Assembly: GCA_903837345.1 (NCBI GenBank)
Contig: CAILUG010000019.1
Span: 62,001-126,000 of the forward strand
Length of the DNA stretch: 64,000 nt
Source of the DNA: an uncultured Gammaproteobacteria bacterium
Lineage (GTDB): Bacteria > Pseudomonadota > Gammaproteobacteria > Pseudomonadales > Pseudohongiellaceae
Direction: 5' to 3'
Part shown: in pieces, positions 21,882 through 31,481 of the stretch
Position numbering within the stretch: position 1 is the first letter of the stretch
Layout: each line of letters begins with the position of its first letter
Notes under the pieces: model-generated
What the model saw: only the letters and a program-made list of their open reading frames with translations
Databases searched by the model: none
Told to the model about the DNA's origin: nothing
Translations under genes and position numbers: made by a program

Positions 21882-22781
21882 TCAGATCTCGATAGTGAGA
21901 TCAAAACCTTCGTCGTTGAGGTTGAACTTGCCGTCCAGCACTGCGTACAGCCATTTGGAAGATTTGGCCATGCCGCCCAGTGGGTACAGGTGCACCTGGT
22001 TGATGCCGCATTGCGGATCATTGGCCTGGTAGTTGGCCAGGTCGCGCGTCAGTTTGTCGGGCATACGGGTAGTCATCAGTTTGGCAATGTTGGCGGCCTG
22101 GCGCGTGATGATGCGCATCGAAGGACCGATGCCGCAGGCAGTGGCGTGTGCCAGCAAAGTCTTGATGGTGGCGAGGCCGGGGATGCCGATGTGGATCGGC
22201 AGCGTGTTGCCTTCGGCGCGGATGCGTTTGTCCCACTCGATGATCGGTTCGGCTTCAAAGCAGAACTGGGTGGTGATGTACATGTCGATGCCGTGTTCCT
22301 TGGCATAGGCATTTTTTTCCAGCAGCGCCTTGGTGACTTCTTCCGGTTTGATGTCGGGTGAACCTTCGGGATGGCCGGCCACACCCAGTTTCCTGATGCC
22401 GTATTTCTGGAACAGGTTGGTACGCAGGATCTGCATGGAGTCGGAGAAATCACCCACCGGGTTGGACACGCCACCGCCGATCAGCAAGGCTTCTTCCACT
22501 TTGGCTTCGCCCTGCAGGATTTTCAGGTTTTCTTCGAAGAATTTCAGGTTGGGAATCGAGCGGGCGGCGAAATGCGGTACCGGCTTCATGCCCTCGGCAG
22601 ACAGGCGTTTTACAGTGGCGACAGTGTCATTGAAATCGGAGCCAGGCAGGAAGGTAACGAAAACTGTGGTGCCGGGACGCAGCAGGTCGCGGAAGTTTTC
22701 AATTTTCTTGGCCCCGCCGGGAGTCACTTCCACGGAACAGTTGTCGAGGAATTTTTTGATATTGGCAATTTCGTTGGCCAC
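21882..22781 (-). CDS. metF: Methylenetetrahydrofolate reductase
   Basis: Reduces 5,10-methylene-THF to 5-methyl-THF, the methyl donor for methionine. The 299-residue FAD-dependent TIM barrel has FVTFLPGSDFNDTVATVKRL, PHFAARSI, LLIGGGVSNPVGDF, GVAGHPEGSPD, ITTQFCFEAEPIIEWDKRIR and HLYPLGGMAKSSKWL. It belongs to the MTHFR fold but the N-terminus is unlike the E. coli MetF start, so it is a divergent branch. GTG start with AAAGG about nine bases upstream. It has its own promoter. MetK and AhcY of the same cycle lie 40 kb away. Confidence 0.9.
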   Translation of the reverse strand: MANEIANIKKFLDNCSVEVTPGGAKKIENFRDLLRPGTTVFVTFLPGSDFNDTVATVKRLSAEGMKPVPHFAARSIPNLKFFEENLKILQGEAKVEEALLIGGGVSNPVGDFSDSMQILRTNLFQKYGIRKLGVAGHPEGSPDIKPEEVTKALLEKNAYAKEHGIDMYITTQFCFEAEPIIEWDKRIRAEGNTLPIHIGIPGLATIKTLLAHATACGIGPSMRIITRQAANIAKLMTTRMPDKLTRDLANYQANDPQCGINQVHLYPLGGMAKSSKWLYAVLDGKFNLNDEGFDLTIEI

Positions 22782-22815
22782 TGCGCGCTACCTTTGTTGG
22801 GGAAAAAGAGCGCGC

Positions 22816-22844
22816 ATTTTAGCCGTGTGGGGCGGGTGGGTAAA
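22816..22844 (-). promoter_or_regulatory. Promoter of metF
   Basis: On the minus strand TTTACC (22839-22844), a 17-base spacer and TAAAAT (22816-22821) followed by GCGCGC. The leader would be about 28 bases. Confidence 0.6.
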
Positions 22845-22876
22845 CCAAACCGGGTGGTTCGGCTGCAAAAAGACAG

Positions 22877-23422
22877 TCAGGCCGGGGTCAATGGCAGCTT
22901 TTCCAGCTGGAAATCGAAGGAATCGGTGCCAATGCTGCAGTAAATGTGACGTTCGGACACGGTCAGGCTGAGGGCCATCCGGCGTTCCAGCCGTTTGACC
23001 AGCTGTGCCAGCGCTGCGCGGTCGATCTCATAGAGTTCAATCGATTCGGCGCGGTAAATACCCGCATCCCGCAGTTTACTGGCCAGCAGCTGCGCATCCT
23101 TGTGGCAGTAGATGGCCACGCGGGGAGCAGCTTTGCTGGCCTGGTGCACACGTTCGGCAGAGGGGGTGCCGATTTCCACCCACAAAGTGAGCGCGCCAGT
23201 CAGGTCGCGCACAAACAGCGTGGGCTCATCACGGTCGGCCAGCCCTTTCGAGAAGCCAATGCCTTCCTGGTATTCCAGGCAATAGGCCAGCACACGGGTC
23301 AGAAAATAATCGGGCGCCTCGGACGGATGCTGGGCCGCACGGATTTCCAGGGTTTGATAGAGATTGCGATCAGCATCCGCCAGCTCGACGGTAAAAACAT
23401 ACATGGTAGCGCCAATAGCCAT
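22877..23422 (-). CDS. YaeQ family protein
   Basis: A 181-residue cytoplasmic protein of the YaeQ family, whose structure resembles PD-(D/E)XK nucleases; a function has not been settled. Recognised by MYVFTVELADADRN near the start, HPSEAPDYFLTRVLAYCLEY, FSKGLADRDEPTLFVRD, LWVEIGTPSAERVHQASKA and the C-terminal region that ends in a beta-rich segment. The ATG at 23422 (MAIGATMYVF) aligns with the family N-terminus and has GAGG upstream; a longer frame to 23443 would overlap bioA. It starts 10 bases after bioA ends and is probably its last operon partner. Confidence 0.88.
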   Translation of the reverse strand: MAIGATMYVFTVELADADRNLYQTLEIRAAQHPSEAPDYFLTRVLAYCLEYQEGIGFSKGLADRDEPTLFVRDLTGALTLWVEIGTPSAERVHQASKAAPRVAIYCHKDAQLLASKLRDAGIYRAESIELYEIDRAALAQLVKRLERRMALSLTVSERHIYCSIGTDSFDFQLEKLPLTPA

Positions 23423-23432
23423 ACTGCCTCGG

Positions 23433-24695
23433 TTACTGCACAAATTGGTGAATGGCAGATGTCAGCTTGCGCAAATCATCCGGGGAGACAAGGTAGGGCG
23501 GCATCAGATACACGAGTTTGCCAAACGGGCGTATCCACACACCATGTTCAACAAAAAAGCGTTGGGCGGGTGCCATTGCCACCGGCTCTTTCATTTCCAC
23601 TACGCCGATGGCGCCCAGCACACGCACAGCGGCGACCTTGGCTGAATCAAGGCAGGGCAGGAGTTCACTGTGCAGCTGTGCCTCGATGGCGGCGATGCGC
23701 TGCTGCCATGGTGAATTCACCAGCAGCTTGATGCTGGCAACGGCCACTGCACAGGCCAGTGGATTCGCCATGAAGGTGGGTCCGTGCATCAGCACGCCGC
23801 CGTTGCGGGAAATCATCCGGCTCACTTGCCCGGTGCACAGCGTGGCAGCGAGAGTCAGATAACCCCCGGTTAGTGCCTTGCCGACGCAGAGTATGTCCGG
23901 ACTGATGCCGGCATGTTCGCACGCAAACAGTTTGCCGCTGCGGCCGAAGCCGGTGGCAATTTCATCGGCGATCAACAGCACATTGAATTCATCGCACAGT
24001 GCGCGTACCTGCCGCAGATAATCAGCGGAATAGAAATACATGCGGCCGGCACCCTGCACGATTGGCTCGAGAATTATCGCGGCGATTTGTTGGTGATGGC
24101 TGGCGAGCGTGGCGCGCATCCCGTCAAGTTCACCGGCAGCGCAGGGCGAGCCGAATGCGGTTTGCGGTTCGCTGACGAAGAGTTGCCTGGTCAGCACTTC
24201 ATTGAACAGGTGATGCATGCCCGTGACGGGATCACAGACAGCCATCGCCGCGAACGTGTCGCCGTGGTAACCCTTGCGGACGGTCAGCAGCCGGTTTTTG
24301 CCGGACTGTCCTGCCGCAATCCAGTACTGCAGCGCCAGCTTGATTGCCACTTCCACACTTACCGAGCCGGAATCACTGAAGAACACCTGGTCGAGGCCAG
24401 GCGGTGTCAATTGCACCAGCAGTTTGCCGAGTTCAACGGCTGGTTCATGGGTAAGCCCGCCAAACATCACGTGCGCCATCTTGTCGAGCTGTGCCTTCAC
24501 CGCTGCATCCAGCACCGGATGCCGGTAGCCATGAATGGCGCTCCACCACGACGACATGCCGTCGATCAGCGCAGTGCCATCTTCCAGAAAAATCCGCACT
24601 CCCCCGGCATGGCTGACCGGATATACCGGCAGTGGATCCTGCATCGAGGTATACGGGTGCCAGAGATGGTGTTGGTCGAAAGCTTGGTCGATCAC
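23433..24695 (-). CDS. bioA: Adenosylmethionine-8-amino-7-oxononanoate aminotransferase
   Basis: Converts KAPA to DAPA in biotin synthesis using SAM as amino donor. A 420-residue class III PLP aminotransferase: DQHHLWHPYTSM at the N-terminus, GMSSWWSAIHGYRHP, FSDSGSVSVEVAIKLALQYW, VLLIADEIATGFGRSGKLFA (PLP aspartate) and the lysine in LCVGKALTGGYLTLA. GTG start at 24695 with an in-frame stop just upstream and no visible Shine-Dalgarno, so translation may depend on comF. It is apart from and divergent to bioBFCD, with comF between. Confidence 0.96.
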   Translation of the reverse strand: MIDQAFDQHHLWHPYTSMQDPLPVYPVSHAGGVRIFLEDGTALIDGMSSWWSAIHGYRHPVLDAAVKAQLDKMAHVMFGGLTHEPAVELGKLLVQLTPPGLDQVFFSDSGSVSVEVAIKLALQYWIAAGQSGKNRLLTVRKGYHGDTFAAMAVCDPVTGMHHLFNEVLTRQLFVSEPQTAFGSPCAAGELDGMRATLASHHQQIAAIILEPIVQGAGRMYFYSADYLRQVRALCDEFNVLLIADEIATGFGRSGKLFACEHAGISPDILCVGKALTGGYLTLAATLCTGQVSRMISRNGGVLMHGPTFMANPLACAVAVASIKLLVNSPWQQRIAAIEAQLHSELLPCLDSAKVAAVRVLGAIGVVEMKEPVAMAPAQRFFVEHGVWIRPFGKLVYLMPPYLVSPDDLRKLTSAIHQFVQ

Positions 24696-24748
24696 AGGTT
24701 CGGCGCTGCGTCACAGGGGAGGGCAAGTAAATACACTGCCAGTGTGCA

Positions 24749-25525
24749 TTACAAGGGCCGGGCTTGGCCATCCTGATCCAGCCAGGCGCGGGCCAGGCAC
24801 CAGAGGTGGATTTCAGGCGGTCGCTCGCCGCCACGCTGCAACACGCTGACGATTTCGTTGATGGTGCTCATGGTCGTCACCACATCATCGACCAGCGCCA
24901 CGCATTGGTAATGATTGCTTGTCCAGGTCTGCGACAACGCAAACGCATTGCGAAGATTGTGGCGGCGCTCCCTGGCACTGAGTCCCTGTTGCGGCGAGGT
25001 TCTGCGGTGGCGTTGCAATAGCCCGGTGGCCAGTGGAATCCGCAGGGCCTGGCTCAGGTCGCGTGCGATCAGCAGGCTCTGGTTATAGCCGCGTTCACGC
25101 AGTCGCTGCGGATGCAGAGGTACCGGCAACAGCAGTTGTGGCAGGTTGTGTCCGCGATAGTGTGCATGAATGCGGTCGAGCAACAGGGAGGTCAGCACCC
25201 TGCCGGCGGCCAGCTGGCGCTGGTATTTGAAGCGGGTGATCAACGCACTGACGGGCTCTGCATAACGACAGGCCGCCACGGTGGTGTGTACACGGGTGCG
25301 CCCTTGCTGGCATTGGCCACACAAGGCAGCGCCTGTGCCGGGCGGTAACGGCAACGCACAACCCGGGCAGGGCTGGTTCAGCGCCGGTAATGACTGCTGG
25401 CAGGGCTGACAGAGGTCGCGTAGTGGCTGACCGCGGCGCTGGCATAGCACACAAGTGGGGGGGGGCAGCCGAAATTGTACAATTTCCAGCCATTGGTAAA
25501 GCGAATTCCACAACCGGGTTGACAT
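24749..25525 (-). CDS. comF: ComF family phosphoribosyltransferase-like protein
   Basis: The 258-residue cytoplasmic protein has a double zinc finger (CVLCQRRG, LCQPCQQ, CPGCALPLP, CGQCQQG) and a type I PRTase domain with the PRPP loop CVALVDDVVTTMSTINE and RERGYNQSLLIARDLS. ComF is needed for DNA uptake in competent bacteria such as Haemophilus and Bacillus, probably acting on incoming single strands; type IV pilus genes are also in this window, which would be consistent with competence but does not prove it. A good GGAGG precedes the ATG. Divergent to bioB by 94 bases. Confidence 0.9.
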   Translation of the reverse strand: MSTRLWNSLYQWLEIVQFRLPPPTCVLCQRRGQPLRDLCQPCQQSLPALNQPCPGCALPLPPGTGAALCGQCQQGRTRVHTTVAACRYAEPVSALITRFKYQRQLAAGRVLTSLLLDRIHAHYRGHNLPQLLLPVPLHPQRLRERGYNQSLLIARDLSQALRIPLATGLLQRHRRTSPQQGLSARERRHNLRNAFALSQTWTSNHYQCVALVDDVVTTMSTINEIVSVLQRGGERPPEIHLWCLARAWLDQDGQARPL

Positions 25526-25619
25526 AAGACCTCCGCTGTCTAGTATTGCTCCTTGTCAGTCTAGTCCGGGTTTCCGCGATTGTTGGCTGAATTAATCCCG
25601 GCATTCCACAGGAAATCCC

Positions 25620-26654
25620 ATGTCTGTAGCCCCTCGCCACGATTGGCAGAATCACGAAATCGAAAGTCTGTTCCAGCTGCCCTTCAACGACCTGCTGTTC
25701 CGGGCCCAGGGCATCCACCGCCAGCATTTTGATCCGAATGCGGTGCAGGTCAGCACGCTGCTGTCGATCAAGACCGGCGCCTGTCCGGAAGACTGCAAAT
25801 ATTGTTCGCAGAGCGGCCACTACAACACTGGTCTCGAAAAGGAAAAACTGCTGGCGCTGGAAACCGTGCTGAGCGAAGCAGAAAACGCCAAAACCAATGG
25901 TGCCACCCGTTTCTGCATGGGGGCAGCGTGGAAACATCCGTCAGCGAAGGATTTCCCGCTGGTGCTGGCGATGGTGCGAGGCGTGCGCGAGCTGGGCCTG
26001 GAAACCTGCATGACTCTCGGTCAGCTCAGTGCTGAACAGACCGACGCTCTGAGAGAGGCCGGCCTTGATTACTACAACCACAATCTCGACACGTCGCGCG
26101 AGTATTACGACAAGATCATTACTACCCGCCATTTCGACGAGCGACTCGACACGCTGGCACATGTACGCGCCGCCGGCATCAAGGTGTGCAGTGGCGGCAT
26201 TGTCGGCATGGGCGAGCAGGCGCGAGACCGGGTCGGGTTGTTGCGGGAACTGGCCAATTTGCCGCAGCATCCGGAAAGCGTGCCAATCAACAATCTGGTG
26301 AAGATCAAGGGCACACCGCTTGAGAACGTCGACGACCTGGATCCGTTTGATTTCATCCGCATGATTGCAGTGGCGCGCATACTGATGCCGCAGTCGCATG
26401 TGCGACTCTCGGCCGGTCGCGAGCAGATGAACGACCAGATGCAGGCGCTGTGTTTCTTCGCCGGTGCCAATTCGATTTTCTACGGGGATCGTCTGCTGAC
26501 TACCGCCAACCCGCTGGCAAGCAGTGACATGCAGCTGTTCGCGCGACTTGGCATCCATCCGGAACCGGCAAAACACGGCTCAGTCAATTCCGGGCAGTTG
26601 GAACCTCCGCAGCATGCGCAGTTTCATGATGCGATGACCAGCGCCGGCCACTGA
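25620..26654 (+). CDS. bioB: Biotin synthase
   Basis: Radical-SAM enzyme that inserts sulphur into dethiobiotin. The 344-residue product has the 4Fe-4S motif CPEDCKYC (residues 57-64) and the rest of the family pattern: [48 protein letters not shown] and [32 protein letters not shown] after AGGA. First gene of bioBFCD. No BirA operator of the usual TTGTAAACC-type dyad is visible in the 94-base divergent gap. Confidence 0.97.
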   Translation: MSVAPRHDWQNHEIESLFQLPFNDLLFRAQGIHRQHFDPNAVQVSTLLSIKTGACPEDCKYCSQSGHYNTGLEKEKLLALETVLSEAENAKTNGATRFCMGAAWKHPSAKDFPLVLAMVRGVRELGLETCMTLGQLSAEQTDALREAGLDYYNHNLDTSREYYDKIITTRHFDERLDTLAHVRAAGIKVCSGGIVGMGEQARDRVGLLRELANLPQHPESVPINNLVKIKGTPLENVDDLDPFDFIRMIAVARILMPQSHVRLSAGREQMNDQMQALCFFAGANSIFYGDRLLTTANPLASSDMQLFARLGIHPEPAKHGSVNSGQLEPPQHAQFHDAMTSAGH

Positions 26655-26655
26655 C

Positions 26656-27864
26656 ATGTCAGGCCATCAACTGTTCGAACACAGTCTCAATGCGCGTTTG
26701 CAAGGGCGCATAGAGCGGCAGTTGCAGCGCAAGCGCCGCCAGCTGGAATCACCAACCGGGCCTGAAGTCGTGGTGGATGGCAAACAGCTGCTGTCGTTTT
26801 GCAGCAATGATTATCTCGGGCTGGCCAATCATCCTGATGTGGTTGCTGCCTTCAAGCGCGGACTCGATGAATACGGTGCCGGCAGCGGCGCCTCGCATCT
26901 GGTCACCGGCCACACGGCTGCCCATACCGCGCTCGAGGAAGAATTGGCTGCCTTCACCGGCCGTAGCCGCGCGCTGTTGTTCAGCAGCGGCTACATGGCC
27001 AACGTCGGGGTGCTGACCACCTTGCTCGATGACAAGGACCAGGTTTTCCAGGACAAACTCAATCACGCCTCGCTGCTCGATGGCGGCCTGTTTTGTGGTG
27101 CCAATTTCCGCCGTTATCCGCACAAGGACATGAAACGACTCGATACCATGATGGACGGTGCCGGCACCGAAGGCTTGCGCATGATCGTCAGCGATGGCGT
27201 GTTCAGCATGGACGGGGATGTGGCGCCGCTCGGGCAATTGCTGAAAATTGCCGATCGGCATCGCGCAGTCACGATGATTGATGACGCACACGGCTTCGGC
27301 TGTCTCGGCAAACAGGGTGGCGGCCTGATCGAAGCGGCGCAGGAGCGCGGTGCGATAATCGACGAAACGCGCTTGCCGATATTGATGTGCACGCTAGGCA
27401 AAGCCCTGGGTACCGCCGGCGCGTTTGTGGCCGGCAGTGAGGCCCTGATTGAATCGCTGATCCAGTTTTGCCGCCCCTATATCTATACCACTGCCATGCC
27501 TGCCGCTGTGGCTGTGGCGACGCGGCAAAGTCTGCAACTGGTGAAGACCGAAGGCTGGCGCCGCGAACATTTGCGCAGCCATGTGCAACGTTTCCGCAAA
27601 GGCGCTGCCGAGCTGTCGTTGCCGCTGCTGGATTCTCCGACGCAGATACAGATTGTGATGCTGGGCACGCCGGAACGTGCTTTGGCGGCCAGTTCGGCAC
27701 TGGAACAAAAAGGCATCCTGGTTGCGGCGATCCGTCCACCCACAGTGCCGCCCGGCACTTCGCGTTTGCGAATCACTTTCAGCGCAGCACACACCGGGCA
27801 GCAAGTGGACCAACTGCTGTCGGCGCTCTCCGAGCTGAAATTGCCGCCACTGCCTTCGTCATGA
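26656..27864 (+). CDS. bioF: 8-amino-7-oxononanoate synthase
   Basis: Condenses pimeloyl-ACP with alanine to give KAPA. The 402-residue PLP enzyme has FCSNDYLGLANHPDV, the glycine-rich GAGSGASHLVTGHTAAH, MIDDAHGFGCLGKQGGG (PLP aspartate) and the Schiff-base lysine in LMCTLGKALGTAGAFV. Begins one base after the bioB stop and overlaps bioC by four bases; the usual bioH between bioF and bioC is missing. Confidence 0.96.
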   Translation: MSGHQLFEHSLNARLQGRIERQLQRKRRQLESPTGPEVVVDGKQLLSFCSNDYLGLANHPDVVAAFKRGLDEYGAGSGASHLVTGHTAAHTALEEELAAFTGRSRALLFSSGYMANVGVLTTLLDDKDQVFQDKLNHASLLDGGLFCGANFRRYPHKDMKRLDTMMDGAGTEGLRMIVSDGVFSMDGDVAPLGQLLKIADRHRAVTMIDDAHGFGCLGKQGGGLIEAAQERGAIIDETRLPILMCTLGKALGTAGAFVAGSEALIESLIQFCRPYIYTTAMPAAVAVATRQSLQLVKTEGWRREHLRSHVQRFRKGAAELSLPLLDSPTQIQIVMLGTPERALAASSALEQKGILVAAIRPPTVPPGTSRLRITFSAAHTGQQVDQLLSALSELKLPPLPSS

Positions 27865-28712
27865 ATGCGTTGCATCCGCCCACTGCGCAGTCAGCTGTCG
27901 CACTGACATTGCGCAATCGTATCGCACGGGCGTTTGGCCGCAGTGCCGGTTCCTATGACAAGCATGCCGATCTGCAGCGCCAGGTAGCCGACTGTCTGTT
28001 GGCGATGTTGCCGGTCAATGTTCACTCCGCCCGGATACTTGATCTCGGCTGTGGCACCGGCTATTGCAGCGCCCGCTTGCGCCAGCGCTTCCCGGCATCT
28101 TCAGTGCTGGCACTGGATCTGGCGTTGCCGATGCTGACAGTAGCGGCGCGGCAATTGAATGCCGAGGCTGATCAGGCCGCAGCCAACGTGCAGATGCTGT
28201 GTGCCGATGCGCAGGCCTTGCCGCTCAAGAGCAACAGTGTTGATTTGCTGGTCTCCAGTCTGGCGCTGCAATGGTGCAGCGATCCGGTCGCGGTATTCGC
28301 CGGCATCCGGCGGGTATTGCGGCCAGGCGGAATTGCACTGGTCAGCACCATGGGCCCGGCCACACTGCAGGCACTGCGGGAGGCGTGGGCGGCAGTGGAT
28401 GCGGATAGTCACGGCAATGAGTTCCTGCCGGCCTCACAACTGCAACAGGCTGCGGCAACTGCCGGGTTGCAGATGCAACTGCAGCGCGATGTGGTGGTCA
28501 GACACTACAGTTCCTTGCTGGCACTGGCACACGAGATGAAAGCATTGGGTGCCAATGTGGTCACTTCAGCAACGAATGCCTTGACGACGCCGGCAGCTTT
28601 CAAAGCTGCTGCCGCCGCGTTCGCGCGTCTACGGCAGCAGGATGGCATTCCGGTGGAATGGGAAATTTACTTTCTGATCTTGCGCAAACCAATGGAGTCT
28701 GGACCACCATGA
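27861..28712 (+). CDS. bioC: Malonyl-ACP O-methyltransferase
   Basis: Methylates malonyl-ACP to start pimelate synthesis on fatty acid enzymes. The 283-residue class I SAM methyltransferase has IARAFGRSAGSYDKHADLQ, motif I ILDLGCGTGYCSARL, ALDLALPML, and SNSVDLLVSSLALQWCSDP followed by LRPGGIALVSTMGP. The ATG overlaps the bioF stop (ATGA). The same frame extends upstream through bioF in another register, but that part is not a real protein. Confidence 0.95.
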   Translation: MNALHPPTAQSAVALTLRNRIARAFGRSAGSYDKHADLQRQVADCLLAMLPVNVHSARILDLGCGTGYCSARLRQRFPASSVLALDLALPMLTVAARQLNAEADQAAANVQMLCADAQALPLKSNSVDLLVSSLALQWCSDPVAVFAGIRRVLRPGGIALVSTMGPATLQALREAWAAVDADSHGNEFLPASQLQQAAATAGLQMQLQRDVVVRHYSSLLALAHEMKALGANVVTSATNALTTPAAFKAAAAAFARLRQQDGIPVEWEIYFLILRKPMESGPP

Positions 28713-29419
28713 CCCAGCCATCTCCATTGCGGCGCAGTTTTTTCATCACAGGCACCGATACAGGCGTGGGCAAGACCCTGTTCAGTTGCGCGTTGTTGCA
28801 AGCAGCTGCCAACGCGGGCTTCAGCACGGCGGCGATGAAGCCGGTGGCCGCTGGTGGTGTGCAAACCGCCACCGGCTTACGCAATGAAGATGCCTTGTTA
28901 TTGCAGGCAGCATGCACAGAAGCGCTCAGTTATGAGGAAGTGAATCCGGTTTGTCTGGAAACCGCGGTGGCACCGCATATTGCGGCAGCCCATGCCCAAC
29001 GTCGACTCAAAGTCGAACGTATTGCCGGGTTCTGCCAGGGCCTGCTGATGCGGCGTGCCAATCTCACTGTTATCGAAGGCGCCGGTGGCTGGCGAGTGCC
29101 ACTCAATGACAATGAAACCCTGGCTGACCTGTGCAAACAGCTGAAATTGCCGGTAATTCTGGTGGTGGGCATCAGGCTGGGCTGCCTCAATCATGCGTTA
29201 TTGACGGCGGAAGCGATCTACCGTGATGGTCTTGCGCTGGCCGGCTGGGTGGCCAATACCATCGATCCTGACATGCCGGAGCGCTTTGCCAATGTCGCCA
29301 CCCTGCAGAAACTGCTGCCGGCCCCGTTGATTGCCAATATTCCGTGGCTGCCCTCGGCAGATATCGCACAAGCTGCAGCTTTGGTGGATATCACCGGATT
29401 GTTATCAGCCAGGGCTTGA
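28709..29419 (+). CDS. bioD: Dethiobiotin synthetase
   Basis: ATP-dependent ring closure of DAPA. 236 residues with the P-loop FFITGTDTGVGKTLFSCAL, the substrate-binding MKPVAAGGV, VEGAGG-like IEGAGGWRVPLND and the nucleotide-site ANTIDPDM. ATGA overlap with bioC, so bioBFCD is one tightly coupled transcript. No terminator is visible before trhO. Confidence 0.96.
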   Translation: MTQPSPLRRSFFITGTDTGVGKTLFSCALLQAAANAGFSTAAMKPVAAGGVQTATGLRNEDALLLQAACTEALSYEEVNPVCLETAVAPHIAAAHAQRRLKVERIAGFCQGLLMRRANLTVIEGAGGWRVPLNDNETLADLCKQLKLPVILVVGIRLGCLNHALLTAEAIYRDGLALAGWVANTIDPDMPERFANVATLQKLLPAPLIANIPWLPSADIAQAAALVDITGLLSARA

Positions 29420-29428
29420 AGCAGATCA

Positions 29429-29458
29429 ATGACGGCCACTGTTGCAGGGGCTTATAAT
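29429..29458 (+). promoter_or_regulatory. Promoter of trhO
   Basis: ATGACG (29429-29434), an 18-base spacer and a consensus TATAAT (29453-29458), followed by GC. The leader (about 47 bases) contains a perfect 6-bp hairpin GCGGAT-TTACG-ATCCGC at 29477-29493, just upstream of the ribosome site. Confidence 0.6.
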
Positions 29459-29511
29459 CGCCCAACCAGTTTTGCTGCGGATTTACGATCCGCCCCGCAA
29501 AGGATGAACCG

Positions 29512-30519
29512 ATGACCAAAGCAGCACCGCGCTATGTCGTTTGCGCGCTTTACCATTTTGTACGACTCCCTGATTTTGCCGCACTGCAAGCCCCCCTCAC
29601 GCAGGTGATGCACCAGCATGGCGTCAAAGGTACCTTGCTGCTGGCCGCCGAAGGCATCAATGGCACCATAGCCGGCACCCGCGCCGGTGTTGATGCCGTG
29701 CTGGCCTGGCTGAAACAGGATCCTCGCCTCGCCAGTCTGGACTGCAAGGAAAGCTTTGACGACGAGATTCCGTTCTATCGCAGCAAGGTAAAGCTCAAGA
29801 AGGAAATCGTCACCATGGGTGTGGAGGGCATCGATCCCAATCGCAAGGTTGGCACCCATGTGGAGCCTGGCGACTGGAATCAGCTGATCTCGCAACCGGA
29901 TGTGCTGTTGATCGACACCCGCAATGACTATGAAGTACAGATCGGCACTTTCAAGGGTGCCGTCAATCCGCACACCGAAAGCTTTCGTGAATTCCCCGGC
30001 TATGTGAAGCAGCATCTGGATCCGGCCCGCCACCGCAAGATTGCGATGTTCTGCACGGGCGGCATAAGGTGCGAAAAATCCACCGCGTTCCTGAAAGAGC
30101 AGGGTTTTGATGAGGTCTATCATCTCAAGGGCGGCATTCTCAATTACCTGGAAAAAGTGCCGGAGGCAGATTCGCTGTGGCAGGGTGAATGTTTTGTGTT
30201 CGACAACCGGGTGGCGGTGAATCACGCGCTGGAAAAAGGTGAATACGACCAGTGCCATGCCTGCCGGCTGCCCATCACTGAAGCCGACAAGCTCGGTCCA
30301 AAATATGAAAAGGGCGTCAGCTGTCCGCACTGCTTTGGCAAACGCAGTACCGATGAGCTGCAACAGTTTCGCGAAAGGCAGAAACAGATCGAGCTGGCGA
30401 TGTTGCGCGGCGAAGAACACATAGGCAGTGATGTGGCCGAAATCATCGAAAAACGGCGCGCACTCAAACACGCCAGCAAGGAAAGCCAGCAGGCAGTGGC
30501 GGAGCGGAAAGCGTACTGA
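29512..30519 (+). CDS. trhO: tRNA uridine(34) hydroxylase TrhO
   Basis: Oxygen-dependent hydroxylation of wobble uridine 34 in tRNA, the first step to cmo5U/mo5U. 335 residues: an N-terminal acylphosphatase-like domain ([25 protein letters not shown]), a rhodanese domain with the catalytic cysteine in [15 protein letters not shown], and a C-terminal zinc-type cysteine set ([17 protein letters not shown]). AAGGA precedes the ATG. The older name is YceA, a rhodanese-related sulphurtransferase. Confidence 0.95.
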   Translation: MTKAAPRYVVCALYHFVRLPDFAALQAPLTQVMHQHGVKGTLLLAAEGINGTIAGTRAGVDAVLAWLKQDPRLASLDCKESFDDEIPFYRSKVKLKKEIVTMGVEGIDPNRKVGTHVEPGDWNQLISQPDVLLIDTRNDYEVQIGTFKGAVNPHTESFREFPGYVKQHLDPARHRKIAMFCTGGIRCEKSTAFLKEQGFDEVYHLKGGILNYLEKVPEADSLWQGECFVFDNRVAVNHALEKGEYDQCHACRLPITEADKLGPKYEKGVSCPHCFGKRSTDELQQFRERQKQIELAMLRGEEHIGSDVAEIIEKRRALKHASKESQQAVAERKAY

Positions 30520-30584
30520 GCCGGGTCCATTTGCTTGCATAATGTGTTGCTAGATTTAATTGAAACTTGATACAGGAACCTCAA

Positions 30585-31469
30585 ATGAGCACTAAAAAGA
30601 TCGTCCTGGGAATTATCGCGGTGATTGCACTGGGCGTAGCCTGGTTCGTCTTTCACATGCCTTCGGTGGCAGATGCCCCGCTGCCTACCGGGCCGGAAGC
30701 GATTGCGCGTGGCCAATATATCTGGAACGCCGGCGGCTGCGGTGCCTGTCATCAAAGAGATGGGGCAGAAGGCCCAACCGGCGGTTATGAAATTGACAAT
30801 CCTTACGGTGGCAAATTCCATGTGCCCAACATTACGCCCGACAAGGAAACCGGCATTGCCGGCTGGACCGGCAAGGACTTCCTGTTGGCGCTCAAACATG
30901 GTCGCAAGCCCAGCGGTGGATTTTATTGGCCCGCCTTTCCGTTCCGTTCCTACAAAGACATGAAGGATGAGGATGTACTGGACGTCGGCGCTTACCTGAT
31001 GTCGTTGCCGCCAATCAACCACAAGGTGGCACCACATGATTTGCCGGTGTGGCAGTTGAGCATCGGCATGGCCGGCTGGAACATCCTGGCCCCGATCATG
31101 GAAGGTAAATCAGAACCTGTATCAGACGATCCGAAGGTTCAACGTGGTGCCTATCTGGCACGCGTGCTGGGTCACTGCGGTGAGTGTCATACGCCGCGCA
31201 ATGCGCTCGGCATGATGCAGCGTAACCACGAATTCGAAGGCTCCACTATCGTCAAGAAACAAATCGACGCCGGCACGATGTCAGGCTGGTCCACCGAAGA
31301 GTTCACTTTTTTCCTTGAGACGGGATCGACCCAGTCGTTCGATGTCGTTGGCGGCGAAATGGCTGACGTGATTGAGCACACCAAATTGCTGAGCCCGGAA
31401 GACAAGGAAGCTTATGCCGCGTTCTTCACCCGAGGTGCAGGCAAGAGTGGTGCGGCGGCGGGTAATTGA
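30585..31469 (+). CDS. Membrane-anchored di-haem cytochrome c
   Basis: A 294-residue protein with an N-terminal membrane helix or uncleaved signal (KIVLGIIAVIALGVAWFVFH) and two cytochrome c domains, each with CxxCH: CGACH in the first half and CGECH in the second. Axial methionines are plausible but not assigned. This pattern is that of the cytochrome subunit of gluconate/alcohol dehydrogenase-type complexes, so it may accept electrons from a periplasmic dehydrogenase; no such enzyme is adjacent, but a quinohaemoprotein is 20 kb downstream. The ATG with AGGA upstream is chosen over an upstream in-frame start at 30567. Confidence 0.88.
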   Translation: MSTKKIVLGIIAVIALGVAWFVFHMPSVADAPLPTGPEAIARGQYIWNAGGCGACHQRDGAEGPTGGYEIDNPYGGKFHVPNITPDKETGIAGWTGKDFLLALKHGRKPSGGFYWPAFPFRSYKDMKDEDVLDVGAYLMSLPPINHKVAPHDLPVWQLSIGMAGWNILAPIMEGKSEPVSDDPKVQRGAYLARVLGHCGECHTPRNALGMMQRNHEFEGSTIVKKQIDAGTMSGWSTEEFTFFLETGSTQSFDVVGGEMADVIEHTKLLSPEDKEAYAAFFTRGAGKSGAAAGN

Positions 31470-31481
31470 GACACATGGCGC

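Noticed and set aside
25526-25619. BirA biotin operator in the comF-bioB gap
   Set aside because: The divergent gap was read for the TTGTAAACC-type dyad; only an imperfect TCTAGT direct repeat is present, so no operator is called.
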